Positions 19,931-29,283 are shown, numbered from the stretch's first letter. The stretch: 64,000 nt of DNA from Candidatus Zixiibacteriota bacterium (GCA_016933955.1 JAFGTT010000036.1:124001-188000); one strand, 5' to 3'. Notes: a model not told the origin generated them from the letters alone. Program-made: numbers and translations.

Positions 19931-21299
19931 AGCCTCCGACAAATCCGCCCGCATCCTGCTAGTCGATAACGACGCCGATATAAGAATCTCGGTTGAGAAA
20001 CTTTTGAGACAGAGTGATTATGAAGTTATCTCTGCCGGGCGGTGTCATGAGGCAATTAAAATCATAAACTCCGGGGGAATCGACCTGATCATCACCGATC
20101 TGCATCTGCCCGACGGAAGCGGTTTGGATATTATCACTCGCGCACGGGAGTACGGACGGGAAACGGCGGTGATTATCCAGACCAGACACGGCTCAATCGA
20201 TGAGGCGCTGGAGACATTGAAAAAGGGAGCCTGTCATTACCTGACCAAGCCGGCGCATGATGAGGAACTGCTCCATTTAATCGAGAAGGCTCTGGAATAC
20301 CGGGATATTCGTGAAGAGCTGTATTCTTTGCGGGAAGAAGTCGCCTGGAGGCACAGTTTTGACAGCCTGATCGGCGTATCCCGGGCAATGGAGCAAATTA
20401 AAATACTGGCGGCGCGGGTGGCGGCCACCGACCTGACGGTACTGATTACCGGGGAACCGGGAACGGGTCGGGAGTTGCTGGCCCGAACCATTCATTATCA
20501 TTCCGCCCGCCGACGACGGGGCTTTGTCGCCATTGATGGAACCATTCTTTCCCAATATTTACCGGATTTAATCGGAATCAGCCGCACAACAGCCGATAAA
20601 GTAGTCCCCGAACCGGGTGATTTAATAAACAAAGCCCATGGCGGAACGCTTTTCATAGATGAAATCGGGGAGTTATCAATGGAATTCCAGAATAGCCTTA
20701 TGGATATTCTCCGGACATCGAAAGAAGCGGACGGTTCACCCGGGCCAAATATCCGTCTTCTCGGTTCCACCGCCAGGGATCTCGGGGTTATGGTGCGAGA
20801 GGGTCAATTCCGCGAGGATCTTTATTACAGGATAAACACTCTGCCGATCAAGATTCCGCCTCTTCGGGAACGGCCCGAAGATATCCCCGTCCTGGTCGAT
20901 CATTTTCTGAAATCAGCCGATGATGCCGGACGGGTGGCAATGACCCCGGAAGCCATGGGGAAAATTTTGCACTATGACTGGCCGGGGAATATCCGCGAGC
21001 TGGAAAACACCATCGGCCGGGCGATAGCACTCTGCCGAAACCGTCAGATCGAACCGGATGATATCATTTTCATCAATTCCCGGACAACCCCGGAAACCGC
21101 CCGGGCCGGTGAAAACCGGGTCTCCATCGCGGCCGGGACACTGGAGGACAGCCTTAAGGAACGGATCGAGGCGACTCTCAGCGCCAATAACTGGAACCTG
21201 ACCCGGACAGCCGTACACCTTGGGATCGGCCGGACGACGCTCTGGCGAAAAATCAGAAAGTACAACATCAGGAAAAATAAAGAGGTTCCGGCGGGGTAA
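19923..21299 (+). CDS. NtrC-type response regulator without GAFTGA motif
   Basis: A 458-residue protein with a receiver domain (about 9-125), an AAA+ domain (about 148-375) and a C-terminal Fis-type helix-turn-helix (about 410-450). The receiver is intact: Asp15/Asp17, phosphoacceptor Asp59, Thr87 and Lys109. The AAA+ domain keeps Walker B (GGTLFIDEIGE) and the arginine-finger segment (FREDLYYRINTL). Its Walker A is GEPGTGRE, with Arg183 in the Lys position. The loop that should carry GAFTGA reads LIGISRTTADK and is about two residues shorter. Since GAFTGA contacts sigma54, this protein probably does not open sigma54 promoters. It may work as a DNA-binding repressor or sigma70 regulator. It overlaps the kinase-like gene. 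Confidence 0.9.
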   Translation: MHRASDKSARILLVDNDADIRISVEKLLRQSDYEVISAGRCHEAIKIINSGGIDLIITDLHLPDGSGLDIITRAREYGRETAVIIQTRHGSIDEALETLKKGACHYLTKPAHDEELLHLIEKALEYRDIREELYSLREEVAWRHSFDSLIGVSRAMEQIKILAARVAATDLTVLITGEPGTGRELLARTIHYHSARRRRGFVAIDGTILSQYLPDLIGISRTTADKVVPEPGDLINKAHGGTLFIDEIGELSMEFQNSLMDILRTSKEADGSPGPNIRLLGSTARDLGVMVREGQFREDLYYRINTLPIKIPPLRERPEDIPVLVDHFLKSADDAGRVAMTPEAMGKILHYDWPGNIRELENTIGRAIALCRNRQIEPDDIIFINSRTTPETARAGENRVSIAAGTLEDSLKERIEATLSANNWNLTRTAVHLGIGRTTLWRKIRKYNIRKNKEVPAG

Positions 21300-21334
21300 T
21301 CGAACCGCCATTTAATGTTAAAAAGGGGCAGGCA

Positions 21335-21916
21335 GTGAACAAGAGCACAATATTATCCGGATCGAATGAAGCGACCCGTATCGTCGGGAAAAAACTGAGC
21401 GGGTCCGGTCATCGGCTGGCCCGGATATTTTCCCGATGTTTCAGTTCCGTTTTTAAAAACAGGAAAAATATTTACGACCTGTTTTTCTCTCTGACCAAAA
21501 AGCTGAATAAGTTCTTCTCCATATCGCATGCCATCCTGATAATCCATTCCGAACATGATGACCGCCTCAAGGTTATCGCCATGAAAGGGAAAAAACGCAC
21601 TCACCTGGGCCTGGCTTTGACTCTCCCCCGACAGGATTCATTGCTGTACTCCATTTTCAGCCGCGGAATAATTTACACCCGCAATTTTCCCGTCGAGGTG
21701 GAATGTAATTTCGTGGAGAAAAAACTGCTTTTTCAGGAAAGCACCAATTCCATCGCCGTCTGCCCGATCACCTCCGATGGTTCGGTCCGGGGATTAATCT
21801 GTCTGGCATCTCCGATCCTGTATGCTTTTTCGATGTTCGAGGATGGAATTCTGGATGGTATCCTTGAGGAATTCGGTCTATCCCTCAGCCGGGAACTTGA
21901 TCGCTATCTTATCTAA
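21335..21916 (+). CDS. GAF-like sensory domain protein
   Basis: A 193-residue soluble protein. The core from about 40 to 190 has the layout of a GAF domain: an N-terminal helix (FFSLTKKLNKFF), strands, and a final SIAVCPITSDGSVRGLICL / FEDGILDGILEEFGLSLSREL pattern. No output domain is attached. It starts with GTG after AAAGGGGCAGG and lies 35 bases after the NtrC-type regulator, in the same direction. A role as ligand sensor for the upstream pair is an inference from position. The N-terminal 40 residues are basic and of unknown function. Confidence 0.65.
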   Translation: MNKSTILSGSNEATRIVGKKLSGSGHRLARIFSRCFSSVFKNRKNIYDLFFSLTKKLNKFFSISHAILIIHSEHDDRLKVIAMKGKKRTHLGLALTLPRQDSLLYSIFSRGIIYTRNFPVEVECNFVEKKLLFQESTNSIAVCPITSDGSVRGLICLASPILYAFSMFEDGILDGILEEFGLSLSRELDRYLI

Positions 21917-23067
21917 GTACTTTTATTCCCGCTTTTTCTGGCCTTCTTAATCCGATATTTGGCCCGATTGTGTTCATTGAGGGTGGTGGAAAAAACATGC
22001 CCGCCGCTGCCATCGGCCACGAAATAAAGGAAATCGGTTTGTTCGGGATTAAGGGCGGCGCGAATAGCGGCCAGGCCGGGGGAATTGATCGGTCCCGGCG
22101 GAAGACCTTTGTACTTATAAGTGTTATAAGGTGAATCATACTTCAGGTCGGCATAGTACAGCGGCCGATCCAGCCCACCCAGGGCGTAGATTACGGTCGG
22201 GTCGGCCTGCAGAAGCATTCCGATCCGCAGGCGATTGTGATAAACCGAGGAGATCTTCGTTTTTTCCTCATCCAGAACGGCCTCGGCCTCGATAATCGAG
22301 GCCAAAGTCGTTATCTGATTTTTCGAGGCGAGTTTTTCAGGTGGATTGTCGAAGAGCCCGGCGGTCTGACGATTGAACTCGGCCACCATGACCGCAATAA
22401 TATCTTCCGGTTTGATGCCGTACCACAGCCGATAGGTTTCCGGAAACAGATACCCTTCAAGACCATCGGTACCGTATTTATCCCGGGTGTCGGCGGTATC
22501 AAAACAAAGTCCGACAAAGATGGCGGAATCTATCCCCAGGTTGCGACTCAGGATACCGGCGGTTTTATAAACGGTCAACCCTTCCGGAATGGTTACCATC
22601 ACGGTGGCGATATCGCGATGTTTGAGTTTTTTCAGGACGGCGTATTGGGATATTTTCCCGGCGAAATCGTAGCGGCCCGGGGCGAGGACTTTATCCACGC
22701 CGGAGATCACGGCGGCGGTTTTGAAAATAAAGGTTCCTTTGATAATACCGTTATCCTGAAGTTGATTTAATACGTGGACAAAACTGTCGTGTTCTTCGAT
22801 GGTGATCGAGCGCCTTTCGGCGCCGATGTCGTAGGGATAAAAGATCTCGAAGGCGGTAAATCCGGCGGCCAGGACAGCCAGGACCAGGACGAATCCGAGC
22901 AGGTTCTTTATCGATTTCAATGGTGCTCCGGTTGCTCCCACCAGAAAAACTCCTGTTTTAAAAATCAGAACCGGCAAAGCCAGGATAAAGAGGATAATCG
23001 TAACCAGCCAGTACAGAAAATATTCATGCAGTCCGGTTTTAACCTTTTTCCGGTCGGGGCTGTTCAT
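21913..23067 (-). CDS. mltG: endolytic murein transglycosylase MltG
   Basis: A 384-residue inner-membrane protein of the YceG/MltG family, which cuts nascent glycan strands and limits their length. A cytoplasmic N-terminus and one membrane helix (about 45-65) precede a LysM-like part and the catalytic domain. The active-site glutamate lies in ASIIEAEA, followed by the conserved SSVYHNRLRIGMLLQADPT and GLPPGPINSPG. Its start overlaps the end of ruvX by 29 bases, giving a ruvX-mltG operon, a widespread pairing. Its end overlaps the convergent GAF-like gene by 4 bases. Confidence 0.96.
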   Translation of the reverse strand: MNSPDRKKVKTGLHEYFLYWLVTIILFILALPVLIFKTGVFLVGATGAPLKSIKNLLGFVLVLAVLAAGFTAFEIFYPYDIGAERRSITIEEHDSFVHVLNQLQDNGIIKGTFIFKTAAVISGVDKVLAPGRYDFAGKISQYAVLKKLKHRDIATVMVTIPEGLTVYKTAGILSRNLGIDSAIFVGLCFDTADTRDKYGTDGLEGYLFPETYRLWYGIKPEDIIAVMVAEFNRQTAGLFDNPPEKLASKNQITTLASIIEAEAVLDEEKTKISSVYHNRLRIGMLLQADPTVIYALGGLDRPLYYADLKYDSPYNTYKYKGLPPGPINSPGLAAIRAALNPEQTDFLYFVADGSGGHVFSTTLNEHNRAKYRIKKARKSGNKST

Positions 23068-23476
23068 CCAGAAATCTCTGCAAAATTATCGCCGCCGCCA
23101 GCCGGTCAACGCGCGCTTTATCCCGGCCGATTTTTTTATTATGCCGATGGATTATGTCCCCGGCCTCGGCCGATGAAAAACGCTCATCATAGCGATAAAT
23201 CGGCCCGTGGTAATTTTTCTCCAGCCGGGTGACAAATTCATCGACCATCCGGCATCGCTCCCCCGATTGGCCTCCATCCGGGGAAAGGGGATAACCGACC
23301 ACCACCCCGACTATTTCGAATTCGTTAATATCCGCGACAATCTCCTTGATGGCCTTCTTTATCGATTTAAACGTTATGGTTTTATACGCCGTGGCGATCA
23401 ATCCGGTCGCATCGGACCGGGCCAGGCCGATCCGCCGTTCGCCGTAGTCGATCCCGAGATAGGGTCCATTTGTCAT
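23039..23476 (-). CDS. ruvX: RuvX/YqgF family pre-16S rRNA nuclease
   Basis: A 145-residue protein of the YqgF family (putative Holliday-junction resolvase; processes the 5' end of 16S rRNA in E. coli). The RNase H-like fold signatures are present: YLGIDYGERRIGLARSD with the first catalytic Asp, the YDERFSSAEA segment with a Glu, and a C-terminal Asp in KARVDRLAA. Length is typical. It is the promoter-proximal gene of the operon with mltG. Confidence 0.94.
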   Translation of the reverse strand: MTNGPYLGIDYGERRIGLARSDATGLIATAYKTITFKSIKKAIKEIVADINEFEIVGVVVGYPLSPDGGQSGERCRMVDEFVTRLEKNYHGPIYRYDERFSSAEAGDIIHRHNKKIGRDKARVDRLAAAIILQRFLDEQPRPEKG

Positions 23477-23590
23477 ATCCCGAATCTACCCCGGCCGGGG
23501 ACTCATGTCAAACAAATTACTCGGCGATTGAACCTTGCGGGCGGCGGATCGTTTATAAACTGATAATGGAGATTTGCGGCTCGGGTATCC

Positions 23591-23619
23591 TTGACTTGGG
23601 CTTTTAAAGAATATATATT
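23591..23619 (+). promoter_or_regulatory. promoter of tRNA-Leu (and probably tig-clpP-clpX)
   Basis: TTGACT (23591-23596) and TATATT (23614-23619) with 17-bp spacing. The tRNA starts 13 bases after the -10 box. No terminator lies between the tRNA and tig, so read-through into the operon is likely. Confidence 0.8.
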
Positions 23620-23631
23620 GTTTTGCTTAAT

Positions 23632-23713
23632 GCGAGAGTGGCGGAACTGGTAGACGCGCTGGATTTAGGATCCAGTCCTTTACCGGGTGGGGGTTCGAGT
23701 CCCCCCTTTCGCA
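23632..23713 (+). tRNA. tRNA-Leu (TAG)
   Basis: An 82-nt tRNA with class II variable arm. The anticodon stem-loop is CTGGA-TTTAGGA-TCCAG, with anticodon TAG reading CUA/CUN leucine codons. The T arm has GGGGG-TTCGAGT-CCCCC and the acceptor GCGAGAG pairs with CTTTCGC. CCA is not encoded, unlike in the tRNA-fMet of this window, so tRNA nucleotidyltransferase must add it. Confidence 0.96.
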
Positions 23714-23745
23714 TAATACTTATCGACTGAAAGGAGAGTCTGAAA

Positions 23746-25086
23746 TTGAAATCGGTTATTAAAGCAGCCGAAGGACTGGTCAGAGAGATTGAGATTGAGG
23801 TTCCGGCCGACGTGGTTGACGCCGCTTATTCCGAACTGTACGAAAAATACCGCAAAGAAGCCAGAATTAAGGGATTTCGGCCGGGTAAGGTACCGATGAA
23901 TGTCATTAAATCCAAATTCAAGGATGCGGTTCACGATGAAGTCCTTCAGGACCTGGTCAGCAAAACCTATCGCCAAGCCGTCCAGGAGCAGGCTCTTCAG
24001 GTCGCCTCCCCCCCGGATTTCCCGGAAATGAATCTAAAGGAGGGGGAGCCGCTGAAATATACCGCCCGGGTGGAGGTCATGCCCGATATCGATAAAATCG
24101 ATTATGAAGGGCTGGAACTGCCGAAAGAGGAAATCGAGGTTCGCGATGTCGAGGTCGATACGGTGGTCGAGCATTTGCGCAACAAAAAGGCGGAAATCAG
24201 GCCGGTGGACCGGCCAGCCGGGGCCGGGGATATCCTGGTGATCGATCTCAAGGCGCAGGAAGATTCCGATAACGTTCTCGAGGGTAAAGAATTCAAGGAT
24301 ATCGAGCTGGATTTATCGAGCGGGATGACGGTCGGGGAATTCAAGGAAGCGCTGGTCGGGATCAAAGCCGGTGAGGAAAAAGATGTGACGGTGGATTATC
24401 CCGAGGATTTCTCCAACAAGAATCTGGCCGGGAAAAAGCTGGTCTATCATTGTGTCATCAAGCAGGTGAAAGAGAAGATTCTCCCCCAGGCCAACGATGC
24501 CTTCGCCAAGGCCCAGGGCGGTGTTGAAACCATGCTCGAGATGCGGCTGAAAATCCGCGAGGATTTGAATAAACAGAAAGAACTGGATCACCGGAGCTGG
24601 GAAAAACAGGAATTGATGCGTCAGATTAATCTGAAGAACCAGATTCCGATTCCCGAAGCCATGATCGATCATTATCTCGATTCGATTATCGAAGACATGA
24701 AACAGAAAGAACAGGAATTCGACGAGGTTCTAATCCGCCAGCAGTACCGCCCCAATGCAATTGAATATCTTCGCTGGAATTTGATCATGAATCGCCTCGC
24801 GGAGCTTGAAAAGATTGAAGTTTTGCCTTCAGATACCGAAAATTGGATAAAAGGATTCGCCGCCGGATACCAGATGGAAATCGATCAGGCCAAGAAACTT
24901 CTGGCCCGAACGGGACGAATAGAAGAAATCCGGGACACCATAAAGGAAGACAAGGTGTGTGATTTTCTTTTGAGCAAAGCCAGCCATGTTGTGATGGACA
25001 ACAAGGTGACGATCGGCGGCGAGCCGGAGCACGATGAAACCAAAGATACGGACGCCAAGGGAAGTCCAATCACGGAGGAAAAATAG
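23746..25086 (+). CDS. tig: trigger factor
   Basis: Ribosome-associated folding chaperone of 446 residues. The N-terminal domain has the ribosome-docking GFRPGKVP loop (about 43-50). A central FKBP-type prolyl isomerase domain (about 160-245) and a C-terminal SurA-like helical domain follow. The start codon is TTG at 23746, preceded by AAGGAG at good spacing. The gene forms the classical tig-clpP-clpX series and its stop codon is directly followed by the clpP ATG. Confidence 0.97.
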   Translation: MKSVIKAAEGLVREIEIEVPADVVDAAYSELYEKYRKEARIKGFRPGKVPMNVIKSKFKDAVHDEVLQDLVSKTYRQAVQEQALQVASPPDFPEMNLKEGEPLKYTARVEVMPDIDKIDYEGLELPKEEIEVRDVEVDTVVEHLRNKKAEIRPVDRPAGAGDILVIDLKAQEDSDNVLEGKEFKDIELDLSSGMTVGEFKEALVGIKAGEEKDVTVDYPEDFSNKNLAGKKLVYHCVIKQVKEKILPQANDAFAKAQGGVETMLEMRLKIREDLNKQKELDHRSWEKQELMRQINLKNQIPIPEAMIDHYLDSIIEDMKQKEQEFDEVLIRQQYRPNAIEYLRWNLIMNRLAELEKIEVLPSDTENWIKGFAAGYQMEIDQAKKLLARTGRIEEIRDTIKEDKVCDFLLSKASHVVMDNKVTIGGEPEHDETKDTDAKGSPITEEK

Positions 25087-25683
25087 ATGACGTTAATACC
25101 GATGGTGGTCGAGCAGACCGGTCGCGGTGAACGGGCTTATGATATTTATTCCCGCCTGCTCAAAGATCGGATTATTTTTATCGGTTCGCCGATTGACGAC
25201 AATATCGCCAACCTGGTTATCGCTCAGATGCTTTTTCTGGAAGCGGAAGATCCCGAGAAAGATATTTTCGTTTATATCAATTCCCCGGGTGGGTCGGTGA
25301 CAGCCGGGATGGCGATTTACGACACCATGCAGTTTATCAAGCCCGATATCGCCACCACCTGTATGGGGCTGGCGGCCTCGATGGGGGCTTTTCTGCTGGC
25401 GGCCGGGACCAAAAACAAAAGAGCGGCTCTACCCAACTCGAGAATTATGATTCACCAGCCAATGGCCGGGACCCAGGGCCAGATTTCCGATATCGAAATC
25501 ATGACCAGAGAATTTCTGAATACCAAGCAACGCTTGAATGAGCTTTTGGTGCACCATACCGGTCAACCGATCGAAAAAATAAAGAAGGATACCGACCGCA
25601 ATTTCTTCATGTCCTCGGCCGAGGCAGTTGAGTACGGTCTGATCGATAAGATTTACGAGTTCAAACGCAAAGAAAAAAAATAA
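25087..25683 (+). CDS. clpP: ATP-dependent Clp protease proteolytic subunit, Asn in the triad
   Basis: Serine peptidase of 198 residues that assembles into the tetradecameric chamber of ClpXP. Ser98 (GLAASMG) and His123 (MIHQP) are in place. The third residue, normally Asp in DTDRD, reads DTDRN, giving Asn172. The same Ser-His-Asn triad is known from Listeria monocytogenes ClpP1, which is less active alone. No propeptide of note is visible. It starts at the base after the tig stop and lies 13 bases before clpX. Whether a second clpP exists elsewhere in the genome cannot be told here. Confidence 0.97.
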   Translation: MTLIPMVVEQTGRGERAYDIYSRLLKDRIIFIGSPIDDNIANLVIAQMLFLEAEDPEKDIFVYINSPGGSVTAGMAIYDTMQFIKPDIATTCMGLAASMGAFLLAAGTKNKRAALPNSRIMIHQPMAGTQGQISDIEIMTREFLNTKQRLNELLVHHTGQPIEKIKKDTDRNFFMSSAEAVEYGLIDKIYEFKRKEKK

Positions 25684-25696
25684 ACAGGTTTGATCA

Positions 25697-26986
25697 TTGA
25701 CTGACAAAAACAAAAGAAGATCATCGGATGACAATGGGATGAACGGCTCGCCGCATCGCTGTAATTTCTGCGGCAAGTCGGCCTCGAAAGTCAAGCGTCT
25801 GTTTGCCGGATACGAGGCTTTTATCTGCAATGATTGTGTCACCCTGTGCCATGATATCCTGATATCTTCGCCTATCCAGGAGGATCAGGATACTGTTTTT
25901 GAGCTTCCCCTGCCAACCGAGATCAAGGCCTTTCTGGACCAGTACGTTATCGGTCAGGATGAGGCCAAGAGAAATGTATCTGTGGCGGTGTACAATCATT
26001 ACAAGCGAATCAATTCTCTCCGTAATACTCAGAAGGGCGAGCAGGATGACAGTATTGAACTGGAAAAATCGAACATCCTGTTGATCGGCCCGACCGGAAC
26101 CGGCAAGACGCTGATTGCCAGAACCCTGGCGAAATACCTGAAGGTACCCTTTTCGATCGCCGATGCCACGGTGTTGACCGAGGCCGGGTATGTCGGGGAA
26201 GATGTCGAGAATATTCTGGTTCGGCTGTACCAGGCCAGCAATTACAACCAATCGCTGACGGAACGGGGTATTATCTATATCGACGAGCTTGATAAAATCG
26301 CCCGAACCGAGGGGAATCCTTCGATCACCCGTGATGTTTCCGGCGAGGGGGTGCAACAGGGGTTGCTGAAAATTCTCGAAGGGACGATCTCCAATATTCC
26401 CCCCAAGGGCGGCCGCAAGCATCCCGAACAGTCATTCGTTCCGATCGATACCACCAATATCCTGTTCATCTGCGGGGGGGCATTCGAGGGATTGGAAAAA
26501 ATCGTGGCACGGCGGATCGGGAAAAAGCAGGTCGGATTCGATGCCGAGAATCTCAATATCAGCGAGAAAACACCGGATATTCTCGATTACACCGAGCCGG
26601 AGGATCTGCTCAATTTCGGTTTGATCCCGGAGTTGATCGGGCGTCTGCCGGTGGTGGCTCCGCTTCGTTTGCTGGATAAAAACGCTCTGTTTTCGATTTT
26701 AACGGAGCCGCGAAGCGCCATTGTCAAACAGTACAGCCGTCTGTTCGAAATGGAAGGAATTAAATTGACCTTCGAAAAAGAGGCTCTCTGGGAAGCGGTG
26801 GCTATCGCCGAACGAAAAAAAACCGGGGCCCGCGCCCTGCGCTCCATTTTCGAAAGAGCCATGCTCAATATCATGTTCGACACACCCTCCAAAGACGATA
26901 TCGAGGAAATTATTATAACCCCCGAAGTGATTACGCGTTCAGGAGAACCGAAAGTAATCCGCAAATCCCAGAAACAAACCGCTTAG
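25697..26986 (+). CDS. clpX: ATP-dependent Clp protease ATP-binding subunit ClpX
   Basis: Hexameric AAA+ unfoldase of 429 residues that feeds substrates to ClpP. The N-terminal zinc-binding domain has CNFCGK and CNDCVTLC. Walker A (GPTGTGKT), the GYVG pore loop and the RKH loop (GGRKHP) are all intact. The ClpP-docking loop reads VGF where IGF is usual, a conservative change. The start is TTG at 25697. The operon ends with a strong terminator. Confidence 0.98.
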   Translation: MTDKNKRRSSDDNGMNGSPHRCNFCGKSASKVKRLFAGYEAFICNDCVTLCHDILISSPIQEDQDTVFELPLPTEIKAFLDQYVIGQDEAKRNVSVAVYNHYKRINSLRNTQKGEQDDSIELEKSNILLIGPTGTGKTLIARTLAKYLKVPFSIADATVLTEAGYVGEDVENILVRLYQASNYNQSLTERGIIYIDELDKIARTEGNPSITRDVSGEGVQQGLLKILEGTISNIPPKGGRKHPEQSFVPIDTTNILFICGGAFEGLEKIVARRIGKKQVGFDAENLNISEKTPDILDYTEPEDLLNFGLIPELIGRLPVVAPLRLLDKNALFSILTEPRSAIVKQYSRLFEMEGIKLTFEKEALWEAVAIAERKKTGARALRSIFERAMLNIMFDTPSKDDIEEIIITPEVITRSGEPKVIRKSQKQTA

Positions 26987-27009
26987 ATAAAGCCGATTAA
27001 ATCATTCAG

Positions 27010-27037
27010 GCCCGACCGATAAAAGTCGGGCTTTTTT
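27010..27037 (+). terminator. terminator of the tig-clpP-clpX operon
   Basis: GCCCGAC-cgataaaa-GTCGGGC, a 7-bp perfect stem, followed by TTTTTT. Confidence 0.9.
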
Positions 27038-27052
27038 ATTGCCGAAAGTAAA

Positions 27053-27080
27053 TTGACAAATTTTTACCTTGGATTATATT
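27053..27080 (+). promoter_or_regulatory. promoter of the lipoprotein gene
   Basis: TTGACA (27053-27058) and TATATT (27075-27080), 16 bp apart, about 35 bases before the ATG at 27116, which has GAAAGG as ribosome binding site. Confidence 0.7.
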
Positions 27081-27115
27081 AATATAAATAATTCAGAAAA
27101 GCGAAAGGTGTCGTC

Positions 27116-27574
27116 ATGAGTTTTCGAATTTTCAGAGTCTTAATTGTTTTCACTTCAATCTCAGTCATGATATTATTGTACGGATGCGGTGATGACGATA
27201 ACGGCGTCAGTTCGAAAAAATATACTGATGGTGATGTCCTCGAGGTCCTTTCAGAATGTGAATACGAAATTATAACGAAAACCGTCCCCTCTTCTCAGCC
27301 CGCCAAAGTTATTCCCGAAGAATTCGGCTGTTATGCCTGTTATGACAAATCCGATCCGGAAATCATCAATGCCGTCCTGGAACTGCCGGCGGCATCAGAT
27401 TACCGGGTTACTCTGATCGATGATGATGGGGTAACGGTCGAGGAATTTTCCGGTTCGGCTGAAGCCGGTATTCACGTTTTGGAGTTTCCGACCGATTCTT
27501 ATGATCCGGGTATTTATGGTCTGGATTTCACGGCCGGCAGTTTCGAAGATTTATTCTGGTTTGAAATAGAATAA
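27116..27574 (+). CDS. lipoprotein with a beta-sandwich-like domain
   Basis: A 152-residue protein whose N-terminal hydrophobic segment ends in a lipobox (LLYGC, Cys24), so it should be lipidated and held at a membrane. An acidic, flexible stretch (GDDDNG) follows. The C-terminal half (DYRVTLIDDDGVTVEEFSGSAEAGIHVLEF...PGIYGLDF) resembles the FlgD/T9SS type of Ig-like strand pattern, but without a sorting-domain end. No specific family is recognised. It is transcribed alone from a consensus promoter. Confidence 0.75.
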   Translation: MSFRIFRVLIVFTSISVMILLYGCGDDDNGVSSKKYTDGDVLEVLSECEYEIITKTVPSSQPAKVIPEEFGCYACYDKSDPEIINAVLELPAASDYRVTLIDDDGVTVEEFSGSAEAGIHVLEFPTDSYDPGIYGLDFTAGSFEDLFWFEIE

Positions 27575-27843
27575 GGCATTGAACCACGGCCTCATAGCGG
27601 GCATTTTCCTGCCGATCCAAATAATAAATATATAGTCGTCGCGGCGGTTGCCGGTTTCATTTCGGGAACCATCTCTTATATCCGGCGTACAACAACCGGA
27701 ACAGTGGAAAATCATGGCGACGGTTATTCGCGTAGTATTTTTCGCTGGGCTTTAACAGTCACCCAATCGGAAGTGCCGGTCGGCTGCTTTTTGCGGCTCC
27801 GGCACTTCGCCGATAAACAGCTTTTCCCATAATGTAACCGCAT
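27575..27843 (+). other. intergenic region with an orphan hairpin
   Basis: No gene is supported. A perfect 10-bp inverted repeat (GAAGTGCCGG, 27770-27779, and CCGGCACTTC, 27799-27808) can fold into a hairpin but has no T-tract. A plus-strand frame (IVVAAVAGFISGTISYI...) is open through part of the region and could be coding debris; it has no start signals. Confidence 0.4.
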
Positions 27844-27880
27844 AAAAAAAGGCGCACCAGAGGGGGGATTGGCACGCCTT
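27844..27880 (-). terminator. terminator of the aminotransferase gene
   Basis: Minus strand AAGGCGTGCC and GGTGCGCCTT form a 10-bp stem with two G-T pairs, followed by a run of seven T. Confidence 0.85.
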
Positions 27881-27905
27881 AAACCGAGATGGGGATAAAT
27901 CTATA

Positions 27906-29186
27906 TCAATCGATCAGCACTTTTTCAAGCCGGTCGACAATGTAATCGACTTCCTCCTCATTGATAATCAGGGGCGGAGAAATACGGATGGTGTGGCCGT
28001 GGCTGTCGTTGGCCAGCATATCCAGGCCGAGCAGTTTTTCGCAGTACTGCATGGCATCGCCGCTTTTCACCTCGATCCCGATAAACAATCCTTTGCCGCG
28101 GACTTCCTTGACATGACTTGACCGCACGGCTATATCCATAATCTTCTTTTTGAGAATCTCACCCATTTTGGCCGAACGTTCGGACAGCTTCTCGGACTGA
28201 TGGACATCGAGAGCGGCCAGACCGGCCACCATGCCCAGCGGGTAACCGCCGAAGGTCGAACCATCGCGTCCCTGGGTAAAGGTTTCATCCATCAACTGCC
28301 GGTTGGTTATCATCAAAGATACCGGCACCAGTCCCCCCGCGATAGCCTTGCCGACGGTGATGGCATCGGGGATGATATTTTCATGCATGAAGCAGAAATC
28401 TTTACCCGTGCGGCCCATGCCGACCTGGATTTCATCGAAGACCAGAAGCATATCGTGCTTATCGCATAACTCCCTCAGGCCTATGAGAAAACCGGCCGGA
28501 GGGATAAACATGCCGCCTTCGCCCTGCATCGGTTCCACCAGAATACCGCAGGTATTTTTGTTGACCAGTTTCTTGACGGCTTTGAGGTCGCCGTAAGGGG
28601 CCTCTTTGAAACCGGGTGTCAGGGGTCCGAAACCCTCTTTGTACTTTTTACTCGAGGAGAACGATATGACCGTAATCATGCGACCGTGGAAATTATTGGA
28701 GAAGACAATTATCTCCTGCAGGCCATCGGTAATCCCCTTATGTTTATATCCGTAATAGCGCATCAGCTTGATAGCTGTTTCGACCGATTCTACTCCGCCG
28801 TTTTTGGGAAGGGCCTTGTTGCCGTTGTTGCCGAATTTGAGACCCAGTTGCGGGACAAATTCACAGGCCCGTTTCAAAAACAGGGAGAGAACGTCGGTAT
28901 AAACAACGTTTGAGATAACCGAGCCATAGCCTTTCTGCAGGGCTGTCACCAGCGCCTCGACTATTTTGGGATGATGGTGCCCGGCATTGGCGGCACTGTA
29001 GGCAGCCAGGCAGTCCAGAATTTTTCGGCCATCCTGTGTATATAACCAGGCTCCTTTAGTTTTTCTTACAATGGTTTTAAGCCGCCGGTAATGCCTGGCC
29101 CCGTATATGCCATCAATTTCGAGAATTTCGTTATCAGGTATGCTGGAGTATCCGATGATATCTTTTTTATTTGTTATAACAGTCAT
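27906..29186 (-). CDS. class III aminotransferase, ornithine aminotransferase-like
   Basis: A 426-residue PLP enzyme of the fold-type I class III family. The PLP lysine is Lys280 (TVGKAIAGG) and the cofactor-ring Asp251 is in VFDEIQ. The N-terminal segment (YGARHYRRLKTIVRKTKGAWLYTQDGRKILDCLAAYSAANAGH) is close to the ornithine-oxoacid transaminase (RocD) pattern, which makes glutamate semialdehyde from ornithine. The usual NTGAEAVE loop reads NGGVESVE. No arginine or proline genes lie nearby, so the exact substrate (ornithine, acetylornithine, putrescine or lysine) is not settled. It is a single gene with its own terminator. Confidence 0.85.
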   Translation of the reverse strand: MTVITNKKDIIGYSSIPDNEILEIDGIYGARHYRRLKTIVRKTKGAWLYTQDGRKILDCLAAYSAANAGHHHPKIVEALVTALQKGYGSVISNVVYTDVLSLFLKRACEFVPQLGLKFGNNGNKALPKNGGVESVETAIKLMRYYGYKHKGITDGLQEIIVFSNNFHGRMITVISFSSSKKYKEGFGPLTPGFKEAPYGDLKAVKKLVNKNTCGILVEPMQGEGGMFIPPAGFLIGLRELCDKHDMLLVFDEIQVGMGRTGKDFCFMHENIIPDAITVGKAIAGGLVPVSLMITNRQLMDETFTQGRDGSTFGGYPLGMVAGLAALDVHQSEKLSERSAKMGEILKKKIMDIAVRSSHVKEVRGKGLFIGIEVKSGDAMQYCEKLLGLDMLANDSHGHTIRISPPLIINEEEVDYIVDRLEKVLID

Positions 29187-29283
29187 ATCACACCTCCTTC
29201 CATCAGATAGAGCCTTTTAATATAACATAATTGGCCGGTTTTTCAACCCCGGAAATAGCAATTTTGTGAAATATTTAACAAAA

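Noticed and set aside
27575-27843. Open plus-strand frame (IVVAAVAGFISGTISYI) as a small membrane protein.
   Set aside because: There is no start codon with ribosome binding site and the frame loses protein-like character after about 40 codons.
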